DNA of 64,000 bases from Qipengyuania oceanensis (lineage in GTDB: Bacteria > Pseudomonadota > Alphaproteobacteria > Sphingomonadales > Sphingomonadaceae): positions 868,001 to 932,000 of the forward strand of contig NZ_WTYN01000001.1 of assembly GCF_009827535.1 (NCBI RefSeq), given 5' to 3'. The stretch's first letter is position 1, and each line of letters starts with the position of its first letter. The notes below the pieces were generated by a model. That model had not been told where the DNA came from. It made no database searches and was given only the letters and a program-made list of their open reading frames with translations. Position numbers and translations under genes: made by a program. This document shows, one piece after another, positions 17,850 through 27,400 of this stretch.

Positions 17850-17886
17850 GCCAATCGGGCGGCACCGCGTGCCCTGCCCGGCTCAG
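17846..17886. terminator. Bidirectional hairpin spanning two convergent stop codons
   Basis: A nested inverted repeat: CTGAGC (17846-17851) with GCTCAG (17881-17886), CGGGC (17856-17860) with GCCCG (17876-17880), and GGCAC (17861-17865) with GTGCC (17869-17873) closing a 3-nt loop. That gives 16 pairs with small bulges. It covers the stop codons of both the LapG-like gene (plus) and the HlyD-like gene (minus). No U-tract follows on either side, so termination efficiency is uncertain. Confidence 0.6.
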
Positions 17887-19148
17887 CGTTCGGTCAGTGC
17901 CTCGTCGAATGCCTTGGCAACGGGCTTGAGGAGGTACGACAGCACCGACTTGCGGCCGGTGATGATCTCCACGTCGCACACCATTCCGGGCACGATCGGC
18001 AGACGCTTGCCATCACGCTCGATGTAGGCCTTGTCGGTCTCGACCAGCACCAGGTAGTACGCCTCGCGCTCCACCTCGTCGTAGATCGAATCCGCGCTCA
18101 CGTTCTGCACCCTGCCCTTCAGGCCACCGAATACCGAGAAGTCGTAGGCGGTCACCTTCACGTTCGCCGGATCGCCGACCTTGATGAAGGCGATGTCCGA
18201 GGGGCTGACGCGCGCTTCGACCAGCAGCTTGTCGCCAACCGGCACGATCTGCATGATCTTCTCGCCCGCGCCGACAAAGCCGCCCACCGTGGTGATCTGC
18301 ACGTCGTTGACGATACCGGCCGAAGGGGCGCGCAATTCCTGCCGCTGCTGGCGCGCCTCGGCACCGCGCAGGGTTTCCTGGTTCACGGCGATGCGGGTGT
18401 TGACCTCGCTGCGCTCGGAAAGCGCCGTTTCGCGGAATTCGAGCCGCGCCGACTGCAGATCCGACTGTGCCTGGCGAACGGCCGCTGCTGCACGGGCGAC
18501 ACCCTGGCGCGCGCCCGAAAGGCGCCCCTGGATATCTACCATCTCGCGCTGGGCGGTCAGCAATTCGGTCTGCGGGACGATGCCCTGCTGGGCGAGCGGA
18601 CGCAGCATGTCGACCTGTTCTCGCGACAGTCGCAGGCTGCTTTCGAGCGAGGAAACGGTGGCCTGGCCTTCGCTCAGGTCGCGGCGACGCTGCTCGACTG
18701 CCGAGGCAAGCGAGGCTTCGCGACTGCGCGCGGTGGCCTTGCGGACCTGGGCGAGGCGCTGTTCCTCGGCGCACAGGCTACCCTCGGCACAGCCAACGGG
18801 CCCGCCGCCCGCCTCGGTCGTGAGGCGCTGCGAGCGTGCCTGCAACCGCTCCGTCTCGGTCCGCAGCTGCCCCAGTTCGGACGACGACTGGGCATCGTCG
18901 AGGCGCACGAGCAACTGGCCCTTGCGGACCGATTGACCGGCGCGGACGAGGATCTCGCGAATAGTCGCAGGCTCTGCCGGCTGCACCAGCTGCGCCTTGC
19001 TCGACGGGATGACCTTGCCCATGCCGCGCGTGACCTCGTCGACCGGGGCGAGTGCCGCCCAAACGATGAGGACGAACAGTCCGAGCGCGCTGACCGCTAT
19101 GAGGCGCCGGCTGGCGTCCCACGAATCGAACCTTTCACGCCATGTCAT
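17883..19148 (-). CDS. Type I secretion periplasmic adaptor (HlyD/LapC-like)
   Basis: A 421-residue membrane-fusion protein. One membrane helix near residues 16-34 (LIAVSALGLFVLIVWAAL) is followed by the lipoyl half-motif, a long coiled-coil hairpin (roughly residues 90-270, Gln/Arg/Ala-rich) and the beta-barrel region with SAGIVNDVQITTVGGFVGAGE. The C-terminal DGKRLPIVPGMVCDVEIITGRKSVLSYLLKP is the HlyD-family signature. It bridges the ABC transporter and the TolC-like channel. It is the last gene of the adhesin secretion operon and overlaps the SleB-like gene by ATGA. Confidence 0.93.
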   Translation of the reverse strand: MTWRERFDSWDASRRLIAVSALGLFVLIVWAALAPVDEVTRGMGKVIPSSKAQLVQPAEPATIREILVRAGQSVRKGQLLVRLDDAQSSSELGQLRTETERLQARSQRLTTEAGGGPVGCAEGSLCAEEQRLAQVRKATARSREASLASAVEQRRRDLSEGQATVSSLESSLRLSREQVDMLRPLAQQGIVPQTELLTAQREMVDIQGRLSGARQGVARAAAAVRQAQSDLQSARLEFRETALSERSEVNTRIAVNQETLRGAEARQQRQELRAPSAGIVNDVQITTVGGFVGAGEKIMQIVPVGDKLLVEARVSPSDIAFIKVGDPANVKVTAYDFSVFGGLKGRVQNVSADSIYDEVEREAYYLVLVETDKAYIERDGKRLPIVPGMVCDVEIITGRKSVLSYLLKPVAKAFDEALTER

Positions 19149-20194
19149 GGCTGCTGCTCCGCAGAAGATGTGTCGCCGGCGGAAGAACCCGCGCCGTGCT
19201 CGCCAAGAGTGGCGCGATAGGTTGAACTTGCCGTTACCGGATCGGGGATCGTCAGGCGCCAGGTCTTGGTCGTGTCGATCCGCCCACCCACGTCATAGGA
19301 AGCGTGACGATCCTTCACGTCCGCGACCACGGTGGTACCGGGCACGAACTCCGGTTCCGGCGCGACGATCTCGACGTTGGCAGCGAGCCGTTCTCGCATC
19401 CGGCCGAAATCCAGCGAGGGAATGGCTTCATGGCCCGACCAGCGCCGGGTGAAGGCATTGCTGGAGCCCCACGACCCCTTGAACCGGTAGAAGATATGAA
19501 CGCCGATCTTCTCCAGCTTGCCGAGTTGGAAGGCCCAGCGCGGCAGGACGTAATCGGCGTGGTAATGGGTCGCCGTGCCGACGCTCGGCTCGGTCGATCC
19601 CGCGAGGGCGGCCTTCGCCACCTCGCGCGATTCGTTCCACTGGCGCGCCATAGGGCCGCGCAGGAGCGAGCCGTCGCAGGTGAAACTGAACTGGCAGACG
19701 CGCTGGTTCGATCCCTCGTAGACGACCCCGCAGACCGAGTTGGGATAGGCGCTGTGCCGCATCCGGTTGAGCACCACCTGCGCGACCGCGCGCTTGCCGC
19801 GCAGCGGCTCGTTCGCAGCCTCGTAATAAACGGCCTGAGTCATGCACTTGAGCGCGGTTTCGTATACCGGCCCGCTCAGGGGCAGGCCGCTGACGCCCGA
19901 CAGCCGCTCGAGGGTAGAGGACATGGGAATGCGCGAGTTGCGCGCCTGCGCGCTTTCGCCTTGTAGCACGAGCTCGGCGCCCTCGCCCTCGTTGATGGTA
20001 TTCAGTTCGTGGATCTTGCGCGCGACGGCCTGCTTCTTCGCCGTCGCGACTTCGGCAGCGGCTTCGGCACGGCTGTCCATCAGCCATACGCCGCCTGCCG
20101 TCCCGACCGCGACGAGGCTGACCAATGCGCTCAGCATTATCGGCCGCCTGGCGGCACCGGCGCTGTTGCGCGCGAGATCTGACAGCCAGCTCAC
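19145..20194 (-). CDS. SleB-type cell wall hydrolase within secretion operon
   Basis: A 349-residue protein with an N-terminal membrane segment (IMLSALVSLVAVGTAGGVWLM) and a Hydrolase_2/SleB domain (about residues 105-225): ALKCMTQAVYYEAANEPLRGKRAVAQVVLNRM, with VCGVVYEGS and CQFSFTCDG, and HYHADYVLPRW near its end. SleB-type enzymes cleave peptidoglycan glycan strands. The start is a GTG overlapping the ABC transporter stop by 4 bp (GTGA), and its own stop overlaps the HlyD-like ATG, so it is an integral cistron of the secretion operon. It may open the wall for assembly of the secretion complex or adhesin passage; this role is inferred from context only. Confidence 0.87.
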   Translation of the reverse strand: MSWLSDLARNSAGAARRPIMLSALVSLVAVGTAGGVWLMDSRAEAAAEVATAKKQAVARKIHELNTINEGEGAELVLQGESAQARNSRIPMSSTLERLSGVSGLPLSGPVYETALKCMTQAVYYEAANEPLRGKRAVAQVVLNRMRHSAYPNSVCGVVYEGSNQRVCQFSFTCDGSLLRGPMARQWNESREVAKAALAGSTEPSVGTATHYHADYVLPRWAFQLGKLEKIGVHIFYRFKGSWGSSNAFTRRWSGHEAIPSLDFGRMRERLAANVEIVAPEPEFVPGTTVVADVKDRHASYDVGGRIDTTKTWRLTIPDPVTASSTYRATLGEHGAGSSAGDTSSAEQQP

Positions 20195-22317
20195 GAGATT
20201 GCTCCCGCGGCGGCGGTGATCTTGTCCTTCGGGCCGTCGGCGACGATCCGGCCCTTGTCCAGTACGATGATCCGATTGCACAGCGAGAACAACGCCGGGC
20301 GGTGGGTCGAGATCAGCAGCGTCTGGCTGGGGCGCATCGCCCCGGTCAGCCGGTCGACGAACAGTTTTTCGGTCTGCGAATCCATCGCGCCGGTCGGCTC
20401 GTCGAGAAACAGCAATTCGCTCGGCGAAACGAAAGCCCGGGCGAGCGCAAGGAAGCTGCGCTGGCCGCCGGACAGCTTGTTGCCGTGTTCGCCGACCGCG
20501 CGGTCGAAACCGCCGGCATCGCGCGAGAGGAACTGGTCGGCACCGGTGATCCGCAGGGCCTCGACCATCGCCTCGTCGGTCGCTTCCGGGCGGCCGAGTG
20601 TCAAATTGTCCTTCACCGAACCGGTGAACACATTGGCATCCTGCCCGACGAACCGGAACGCCGTTCGCAGGTCCTGGGGTCGGAACTGGCGACTGTCGAT
20701 CCCGTCGACGGTCATCGAGCCTTCGGTCGGCTGGTAGAGGCCACACAGGACGCGGCCCAGGGTCGACTTGCCCGACGCGACCCGCCCGACCACCGCGATG
20801 CGCTCGCCCGGCTCGATCGTGAGATTGATGTCGGACAGGGCGGAAGATTCCACGCCGGGATACCGGAACCCGAGATTGTCCATCCGGATCGTCGCCGAGC
20901 GTACCCGTGCGGGGATCGACAGGCTGCCGTGCTTGCGCTCGTCCTCGCCATCGAACAGCTCGTCGATACTGGAAAGCGTCGTCTTCACCTGGCGTGCCCT
21001 GGTCAGCAGGTAAGCGATCTGGCCGGCCGGGGCGAGCGAGCGGGACGACAACATGACGATCGCGATGATCGCACCCATCGAGATGGCGCCGCTGGCGAAC
21101 AGGTAATAGCCGCCGATGATCAGCGAGATGTTGGACACCTGCTGGAACGTGGCGGCGAGGCCGACCGCGGTCGAATTGATCTTGCGCAGTCGCGCCTGCG
21201 AGAAAGCGCCCACTTCGGCGAGGCGATACCAGCGCCCGACCATGCCGCCTTCGCTGGTCATGCTCTTGAGCGTTTCCATGCTCGACAGCGATTCGACCAG
21301 GAGCGTCTGCTGGAGACCGTAATCGGTCTGCGCATCCTGCGCCGCCTCGGTCACCTTGTTCTGGAGACGCCAGCCCGCGATAGCCATGCCGGCCATGGCG
21401 GCGAGCGGGATGAGCGCCAGCCACCCGCCGATGTAGGCGATCGCGGCGACGAAGACGACGAGGAACACCAGGTCGACCATCAGCACGACGGTGGTCGATG
21501 CGAAGAAATCGCGCACTTGCGCATATTCGGAAACGCGCGCGGCAAGCGAGCCGGTGTGCCCCTTGCGCGAAGCGAGAGGAGTGGTCAGCAGCCGGCCGTA
21601 GATCTTCTGCGAGAGCTTGAGATCGAGACGCTTGCCGATCTGGTCGACGACATTGTTGCGCGCTGCCTTGAGCGCGAATTCAAGCGCGAAGGCCAGCGCG
21701 ACGCCGACTGCGAGAACCCACAGGGTCGATTCCGCGCGATTGGGGATGACCCGGTCGTAGACGTTCATCGTGAACAGCGGGAGCGACAGAGCCAGCAGGT
21801 TGATGATGACCGACGCGAGAATCACCGGGCGGAACGAATCCCGCTCTTTGTGGATCTCGCTCCAGAACCAGTGACGCCTGCCCTTGGCGTACCACGGGGC
21901 CTCGCTCTCGCGCAGGCTGTCGGGGTCGCCGAACACGCTCAGGAAGCCGCCGTTGAACTGGTCGGCGATCTGGCTCTGGGGCACCCAGACACCCTCGCCG
22001 CTGCCCGGCAGCCAGAGACGAATCTCGTCCTCGCGGACCTCGTGCAGGACGGCGATGCCGTCCCGCTCGAGATTCACGAGTGCAGGATAGAGATCCGGAT
22101 CGCGCGGTAGCCGTGCTCCGCGCCGCGGGATGAAGTTCAGCCCGGCCAGTTCGACCGCCGGACCCGCCTGGTGGAACGGCAGGCGTCCGTCCGGCCCACG
22201 TGCGAGCGTGGTAAATTGTGTCGAAGCAAAGCCGATGCCGAAACGCGCCGCCAGTTCGGCGACGGCTTCGGTCAAGGGGTCAGTTGCGGCACCCGCCTCG
22301 ACTTGCTCCTGCAACAC
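20191..22317 (-). CDS. Type I secretion ABC transporter (LapB-like, degenerate C39 domain)
   Basis: A 708-residue permease/ATPase. The N-terminal ~140 residues resemble a C39 peptidase domain but contain no cysteine, as in LapB/HlyB-type C39-like domains that bind rather than cut the substrate. Membrane segments follow (about residues 160-430), then the ATPase: Walker A GRVASGKST, signature LSGGQRSFLALARAF, Walker B ELLFLDEPTGAMD and H-loop STHRPALF. It would energise export of the adhesin encoded at the start of the operon. The stop overlaps the SleB-like GTG start by 4 bp. Confidence 0.94.
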   Translation of the reverse strand: MLQEQVEAGAATDPLTEAVAELAARFGIGFASTQFTTLARGPDGRLPFHQAGPAVELAGLNFIPRRGARLPRDPDLYPALVNLERDGIAVLHEVREDEIRLWLPGSGEGVWVPQSQIADQFNGGFLSVFGDPDSLRESEAPWYAKGRRHWFWSEIHKERDSFRPVILASVIINLLALSLPLFTMNVYDRVIPNRAESTLWVLAVGVALAFALEFALKAARNNVVDQIGKRLDLKLSQKIYGRLLTTPLASRKGHTGSLAARVSEYAQVRDFFASTTVVLMVDLVFLVVFVAAIAYIGGWLALIPLAAMAGMAIAGWRLQNKVTEAAQDAQTDYGLQQTLLVESLSSMETLKSMTSEGGMVGRWYRLAEVGAFSQARLRKINSTAVGLAATFQQVSNISLIIGGYYLFASGAISMGAIIAIVMLSSRSLAPAGQIAYLLTRARQVKTTLSSIDELFDGEDERKHGSLSIPARVRSATIRMDNLGFRYPGVESSALSDINLTIEPGERIAVVGRVASGKSTLGRVLCGLYQPTEGSMTVDGIDSRQFRPQDLRTAFRFVGQDANVFTGSVKDNLTLGRPEATDEAMVEALRITGADQFLSRDAGGFDRAVGEHGNKLSGGQRSFLALARAFVSPSELLFLDEPTGAMDSQTEKLFVDRLTGAMRPSQTLLISTHRPALFSLCNRIIVLDKGRIVADGPKDKITAAAGAIS

Positions 22318-22344
22318 AAATTACCTGCCTATTCCCCGCCATTT

Positions 22345-23748
22345 TCAGTCGGTCTTGTTCCGGTACTGAAGCTCTGCCGGAGGACGCGGGCCGTAGTTGT
22401 GTTCGTCCCGCTCGTTTTCGCCCGCACCTTCACCGGGTGCTACCGACAGCGCTTCAAGGAGGCGGTTGGTAGCAGCAAGCGCTTGGTATTCCGCGAACTG
22501 TTTGCTGAAACGTGCCGTTTCGAGACGCACCTGCGTGTTGTAGCGGGTGTTCTGCGCATCGAGCACGTCGAGCAGCGAGCGGCGGCCGACGTTGAACTGG
22601 CTGCGATAGGACAACAACAGGTCGTCGCTCACCTGGCTCTGGCGCTGCAGCTGCGAGGTGATGTTGGTCTGCGCGTCCATGGCGATGTAGGCATTGCGCA
22701 CATCTTCTTCGGCCTGCCGCTGCAGTTCGTGCAGGCGATAGCGGGCCTGGCTCGCGCGGCGCACCATTTCCTGGTGCTTGGCGCGATTGATGCCGCCGTC
22801 GAACACGTTCCAGCGGATGTAGCCGCGGGCCATGACGTCATTGGTGTCGCCATCGAAACCGTCGATGTCCTCGCCCACCCGGCCCACGACTTCGACGCCG
22901 ATGGTCGGGAAAAGGTCGCCCTTGGCCGACTTGACGAGGCCGTGGGCCGCATCGACGTCGGCTTGCGCTTCGTTGACCAGCGGGTTGTTGAGGCGTGCGA
23001 GACCGACTGCCGAATCGATGTTCGGCGGCAGCGCCGCGCTGAGATCCGGCGGAGCCACGACCTGCGAGATGTCGAGCCCGGTCAGGCGGCGCAAGGCCGT
23101 CTTCGCATTTTCAAGGTCCTCGACCGCTTCGGTCTGGCGAACGAGTGCCGACTGCAGGCGCTCTTCGGCCTGCTGCTGATCGGCAACCGAGATCGACTGC
23201 TGGCGCACGCCTTCGGCGAGATCGCCGGCGAGGCGTTCGTGGAACAGCACGTTGTCCTGCGAGGCGGCGACGACGCGCTGCTGCAGCAGGATGTCGAAAT
23301 ACTGGCGCGCAACCTGAAGCGCGATGAATTCCGAACGTTCCTCGACCCGCATCGACGCACCGTCGACCCGCGCCGCCTGACGCAGCACTTCACCGCGACG
23401 GCGACCGAAATCGACCAGCGCCCAGTCGCCGCGAATGTTCGCTTCGAGCGGATAGAGCTCGCGATCGGCGATCCCGAGCGTGCGGCGCGTGTTGTTCTCG
23501 AGGCGACGGATGCCGCCCGAGGCTTCCACGTCGACGCGCGGCGCATACAGGCCTTCGGCCTGCCGGCGCTCGAACTCGATCGCTTCCTTGTTGTACTGCG
23601 CCTGCAGGATTTCCGGGTTGGCAGCCATTGCGACTTCAACCGCTTCCTGCAGCGTGGTCGCCCCGTCCTGAGCCAGTGCCGTGCCCGCAGTTCCCGCGAG
23701 CAGGGCAGCCATTAGAGCCAGTTTACCCTTGTACATATTGACCCCCAT
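22345..23748 (-). CDS. TolC-family outer-membrane channel of the adhesin secretion system
   Basis: A 467-residue TolC-like protein. A signal peptide (ALMAALLAGTAGTALAQ) precedes two repeated OEP domains with long helices (ATTLQEAVEVAMAANPEILQAQYN; LGIADRELYPLEANIRGDW; LLSYRSQFNVGRRSLLDVLDAQN). It forms the outer-membrane exit duct for the type I system. The annotated ATG overlaps the OmpA-family stop codon (TAATG); a second ATG 12 bp downstream, at 23736, is preceded by GGGGG and may be the real start. It follows the OmpA-family gene and precedes the ABC transporter gene by 27 bp. Confidence 0.92.
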   Translation of the reverse strand: MGVNMYKGKLALMAALLAGTAGTALAQDGATTLQEAVEVAMAANPEILQAQYNKEAIEFERRQAEGLYAPRVDVEASGGIRRLENNTRRTLGIADRELYPLEANIRGDWALVDFGRRRGEVLRQAARVDGASMRVEERSEFIALQVARQYFDILLQQRVVAASQDNVLFHERLAGDLAEGVRQQSISVADQQQAEERLQSALVRQTEAVEDLENAKTALRRLTGLDISQVVAPPDLSAALPPNIDSAVGLARLNNPLVNEAQADVDAAHGLVKSAKGDLFPTIGVEVVGRVGEDIDGFDGDTNDVMARGYIRWNVFDGGINRAKHQEMVRRASQARYRLHELQRQAEEDVRNAYIAMDAQTNITSQLQRQSQVSDDLLLSYRSQFNVGRRSLLDVLDAQNTRYNTQVRLETARFSKQFAEYQALAATNRLLEALSVAPGEGAGENERDEHNYGPRPPAELQYRNKTD

Positions 23749-24461
23749 TACTTCGCGGTGATTTCGACGCGGCGATTTTGCGGATTGCGCTCGCCGTCGA
23801 CAGTCGGAACACGCGGTTCGCTCTCACCCTTCCAGGCGGTCGAGATGCTGGAGCGATCCACGCCCATCGACACCAGGAAATCGGCAACTGCCTGAGCGCG
23901 CGCACGCGACAGGCCCTCGTTGTAGGCATCGCTCCCGGCGCGGTCGGTGTGGCCGACGACCTGGAGCTGCGTCCAGTTGCAGGCTGCTGCCGTTTCGTTG
24001 ACGAAGCTCAGGGTCTGCGATGCGGACGCCGGCACTTCGGCCCGGTCGAAATCGAAGAACACCGTTCCTGCCTGTTCGCGATCGCACATAGCGGGCGGCG
24101 GCGGGGGCGGCGGTGCCGCAACCACCGGCGGCGGCGGCATGATCGACATGCGGTTCGAGGCGAGCACGCACTTGCGAATACTGACCTCGTCGACCGTCGA
24201 GGACTTCAGGAAGCCGAGCGCGATACCGCACTGCACCTTCGCCTCGCTCGCCCACATGTAGCGATTGTCGTCGGCGGAGATGACGGTGGGATCGGTGCTG
24301 ACCGCCAGAGCCGCATCGTAGCGCTGCTGAATTTCGGTCCGCAGGCTGTTCTTGTCGAGCGCCAGCAGGGCATCTGCATCGCCCTGCTGTGCCCAGGCTG
24401 CTGCCGGCATGGCTGCGACAAGCGCAACCAGGGCAACAACAGGCTTCCTCAAATCGCTCAT
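23748..24461 (-). CDS. OmpA-family protein of the adhesin operon
   Basis: A 237-residue periplasmic/outer-membrane protein with a signal peptide cleaved after AWA (about residue 25), a small N-terminal helical domain containing two cysteines (VQCGIALGF, IRKCVLASN), a proline-rich linker (residues ~108-124) and a C-terminal OmpA domain. The peptidoglycan-binding motif is present: VFFDFDRAEVPASASQTL and VVGHTDRAGSDAYNEGLSRARA, with the conserved Asp and Arg. No beta-barrel is encoded. It probably tethers the secretion system or adhesin to the wall. It lies 33 bp after the adhesin gene and its stop touches the TolC-like start. Confidence 0.88.
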   Translation of the reverse strand: MSDLRKPVVALVALVAAMPAAAWAQQGDADALLALDKNSLRTEIQQRYDAALAVSTDPTVISADDNRYMWASEAKVQCGIALGFLKSSTVDEVSIRKCVLASNRMSIMPPPPVVAAPPPPPPPAMCDREQAGTVFFDFDRAEVPASASQTLSFVNETAAACNWTQLQVVGHTDRAGSDAYNEGLSRARAQAVADFLVSMGVDRSSISTAWKGESEPRVPTVDGERNPQNRRVEITAK

Positions 24462-24494
24462 TCGGTATTCCCCCGTGCTATCTCGAAATTAACC

Positions 24495-27400
24495 TTAAGC
24501 AGCCGCAGCTGCCAATGCGCTGGCATCGTCCGCCATGTCTGCAATGAGCGCCCCGTGTACCATCGGTGCGGCGTTAACCAGCCCGATGTCGAGCATCTCA
24601 TGGCCCCCAAACGCGCCGTCTGCAACCTTGATCGCTACCTGGTTGGAGATGAGGTGCTCGCCGAACTGGCCGTCCGAGGCATCCGCGAAGTGGTTGACGA
24701 TCGTGTCGATCGCCGCCGCATCCGCGACATCGGCCAGGGCATCTTCGACCGTTGCGATGTCCACCTGCTTGGTGCTTTCCGCATCGACCGTCTTGGTCGC
24801 TTCGGCAGCCAGCGTAAGCAGGGCGTCCATCGTCGCATCGACATTGCCGCCGGTGACGAAGCCCGCATCGGCGACCGTGCCGACCGTGCCATCGGTCATC
24901 GTGTAGCTTGCCGAGCCGAAGACCGTCACGTCCCCGTCCGCGGCGCCGTAGACGATGCCGTCGGAAACCAGGTCGATCGACGAGATCCCGGCATCGGCCA
25001 GCGTGACGAACTCGCCCGCATCAGGGTTACCGTCCAGGTTACTGTCCAGCCAAACCCCAAATTTACCATAAGCCGCGTCGGAAGCATCGAGGACGCCATC
25101 GGCATTGTCGTCGAACATCGCCGCGACTGCCTGGAGGTCCGTGAGACCGTTGCCGCCGAAGACGAATTCCGAAGCGTCGGTGACGTAACCGTCGTTGTTG
25201 GCGTCGTAAGCCAGGATGGCAGCACCGGCCGCGATCCAGGCAGTCTTCGTCTTCACACCGTCGCCGTCGTAATCGTAGGCGACATTGGCTGCCAGGCTCG
25301 AGAACAGCGGATTGTCGTTCGCGACATCCATGTCGAGGACGATCGGTGCGGTCGGGTTGACGAACAGCGTCTGGTTGAAGCTGTCTCCGTCGCCGTCGGT
25401 CACCGTGACGTTCAGGTCGAGCGTCAGCGCCTCCGAGTTGGTCGTCGTCCGGACTACACCGATGTCGATGATCTTGGCGACATCCTGGTCGTTCGTTCCA
25501 TTGTTGCTCACGATCGAGTTCGACCCGGCAGCATTCAGCTGTCCATTGAAGTCCCACAGTGTCGGGATCGTCGGTCCGCTCGAGGACAGGAACTGGACAC
25601 CGACGATCTCGTAATTGTCCGGAACCGCCGGAAGGTCGAGATAATCGTTGGGCTCGATGATGATCAGGCCCTCGTTGGTGCCGACTGTCGGATAGCCATC
25701 CTGGTTCGTCGTCAGGACATCGTTCGAATCCACCCTCAGCGCCCGGGTGATATAATTGGCCGGGTCGTTCGGATCAGCAAGCTTCAGGACGATGATGAAG
25801 TCTTCCTTGCCGCTGTTGAACTGGGTGAGCTTGATATAGAACCCGGTCGCACTTGCCGTCGGAGCAAGGTTCGGATTGTTGCCGGGATTGGTTGCGTAGA
25901 AGTTGAAATCGAGCGCTTCGTCGTTCTGGATTGCGTTGCCGTTCACCCCAGTCGCGACCGACGAAAGCTGCACATAGCCTTCGCTGCCGATGTATTCGCC
26001 GTTTGTGGCGAGTCCGGATTTTTGCGCGATGCCGGTAAACTGCGCGTAGAAATCGCCCGACTGGAAATCGACCACCGCGACCTCGTCCTGGCCGTTACCC
26101 GTGTAGGGATTGGTCGGCGACTGGAGATAGTTGATCGTCGTATCACCGAACACCGAGCTGATTTCGTAGCTCTCGATCGGCTGATCGAGCGTGACGATGT
26201 AGTTGCCGGTATCCGTCTCGAACGTCACCGTGCCGGTTGCCGCGACCGTGATGCCCGGCTTGTCCGGATTGGGCGCGTAGTTGAAGCTGATATTGTAAGT
26301 GATATCGTCGCCCGAAACCGTGCCCGCACTCACTGTCGGATTGAGGATATTGGCCGAGCCCACCTTGCCCGAGAAGCTGTTCAGCAGCACCTCGTTCACC
26401 GTGGTCGAAGGGCCATCCGCACCGATCTTGTAGATGAACGTTCCGGTTCCGGTCGGCGTATCGCTGTCGTCGAGCAGAGCCGCAGTCTTTGACGTGAAGG
26501 TCGGGCCATCGTCGTCGAAGTTGATCTGCTCGGAGATATCCGCAGGCGAGGACACTCGCTTGTCGCCGTCGCCGTCCGTGATCGTTGCCACCACGCCCAG
26601 CGTATTTGCGTCGAGGTCCACGGTGTCATCCGGATTGTTCGGATTGTCGTGGAACAGCGAGAGATACTGCTCGACGGTCACGACGCCGGTCGTCGCGTTG
26701 ATCTGGATCGCGAAGGCGACCTGGCCGGCGTAGGTTCCGCCCTGCACCACGCCGACGACGTTCCCGTTGGCCAACTGCTGCAGGAAGATCGAGCTTCCGT
26801 CGGTCACATTGAGCCCGGAGTCCGGACCGCCTGCAAGGACCGTCAGTGCGAAGGTCACCGAAGCGGTACCATCGGCACCGCCATTGGCAGTGAAGCTCAC
26901 GACCGAGGAATTGCTGGTACCGCGGCTGATATAGCCGCTTCCCGGGACGTGCGGATCGTTGCCGATCGTCAGGCCGCCGACGTCGATCGTGGGTGCCACG
27001 CTCGCGGTGGCGGTCTCGTCCAGGTCTACCGTAGCAACAGGCGAGGCATTGACCGTCACGCTCGGACCGTCATCGTCGAAGTTGATGTTTGCCGAGATGT
27101 CGACCGCTGCGCTCGTCGCCTTGTCGAGATCGCCGTCGGTCACCGTCACCGTGACGCTCACCGAACCGTCGTCGAGGTCGATCGTCTCGTCGTAGTTGTT
27201 CGGGAAGATTGGGTGCTTGAGCGAGAGATACTGCTCGACCGAGACCACGCCCGTCGCGCTGTCGATCCCGATCGCGAACGCCGCCTGGCCCGCAAACGAA
27301 CCGTTGTTGACCACGCCCACGATCACGTCGCCCACCTTCTGCAGGGTGATCGTCGAACCGTCGGTCAGCGTCACATCGCTCAGCGCCGTCAGCTTGTTCA

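Noticed and set aside
20195-21424. Upstream extension of the SleB-type gene frame
   Set aside because: It lies in an alternative frame of the ABC transporter gene and is Arg-rich; the GTG at 20194 overlapping the transporter stop is the natural start.
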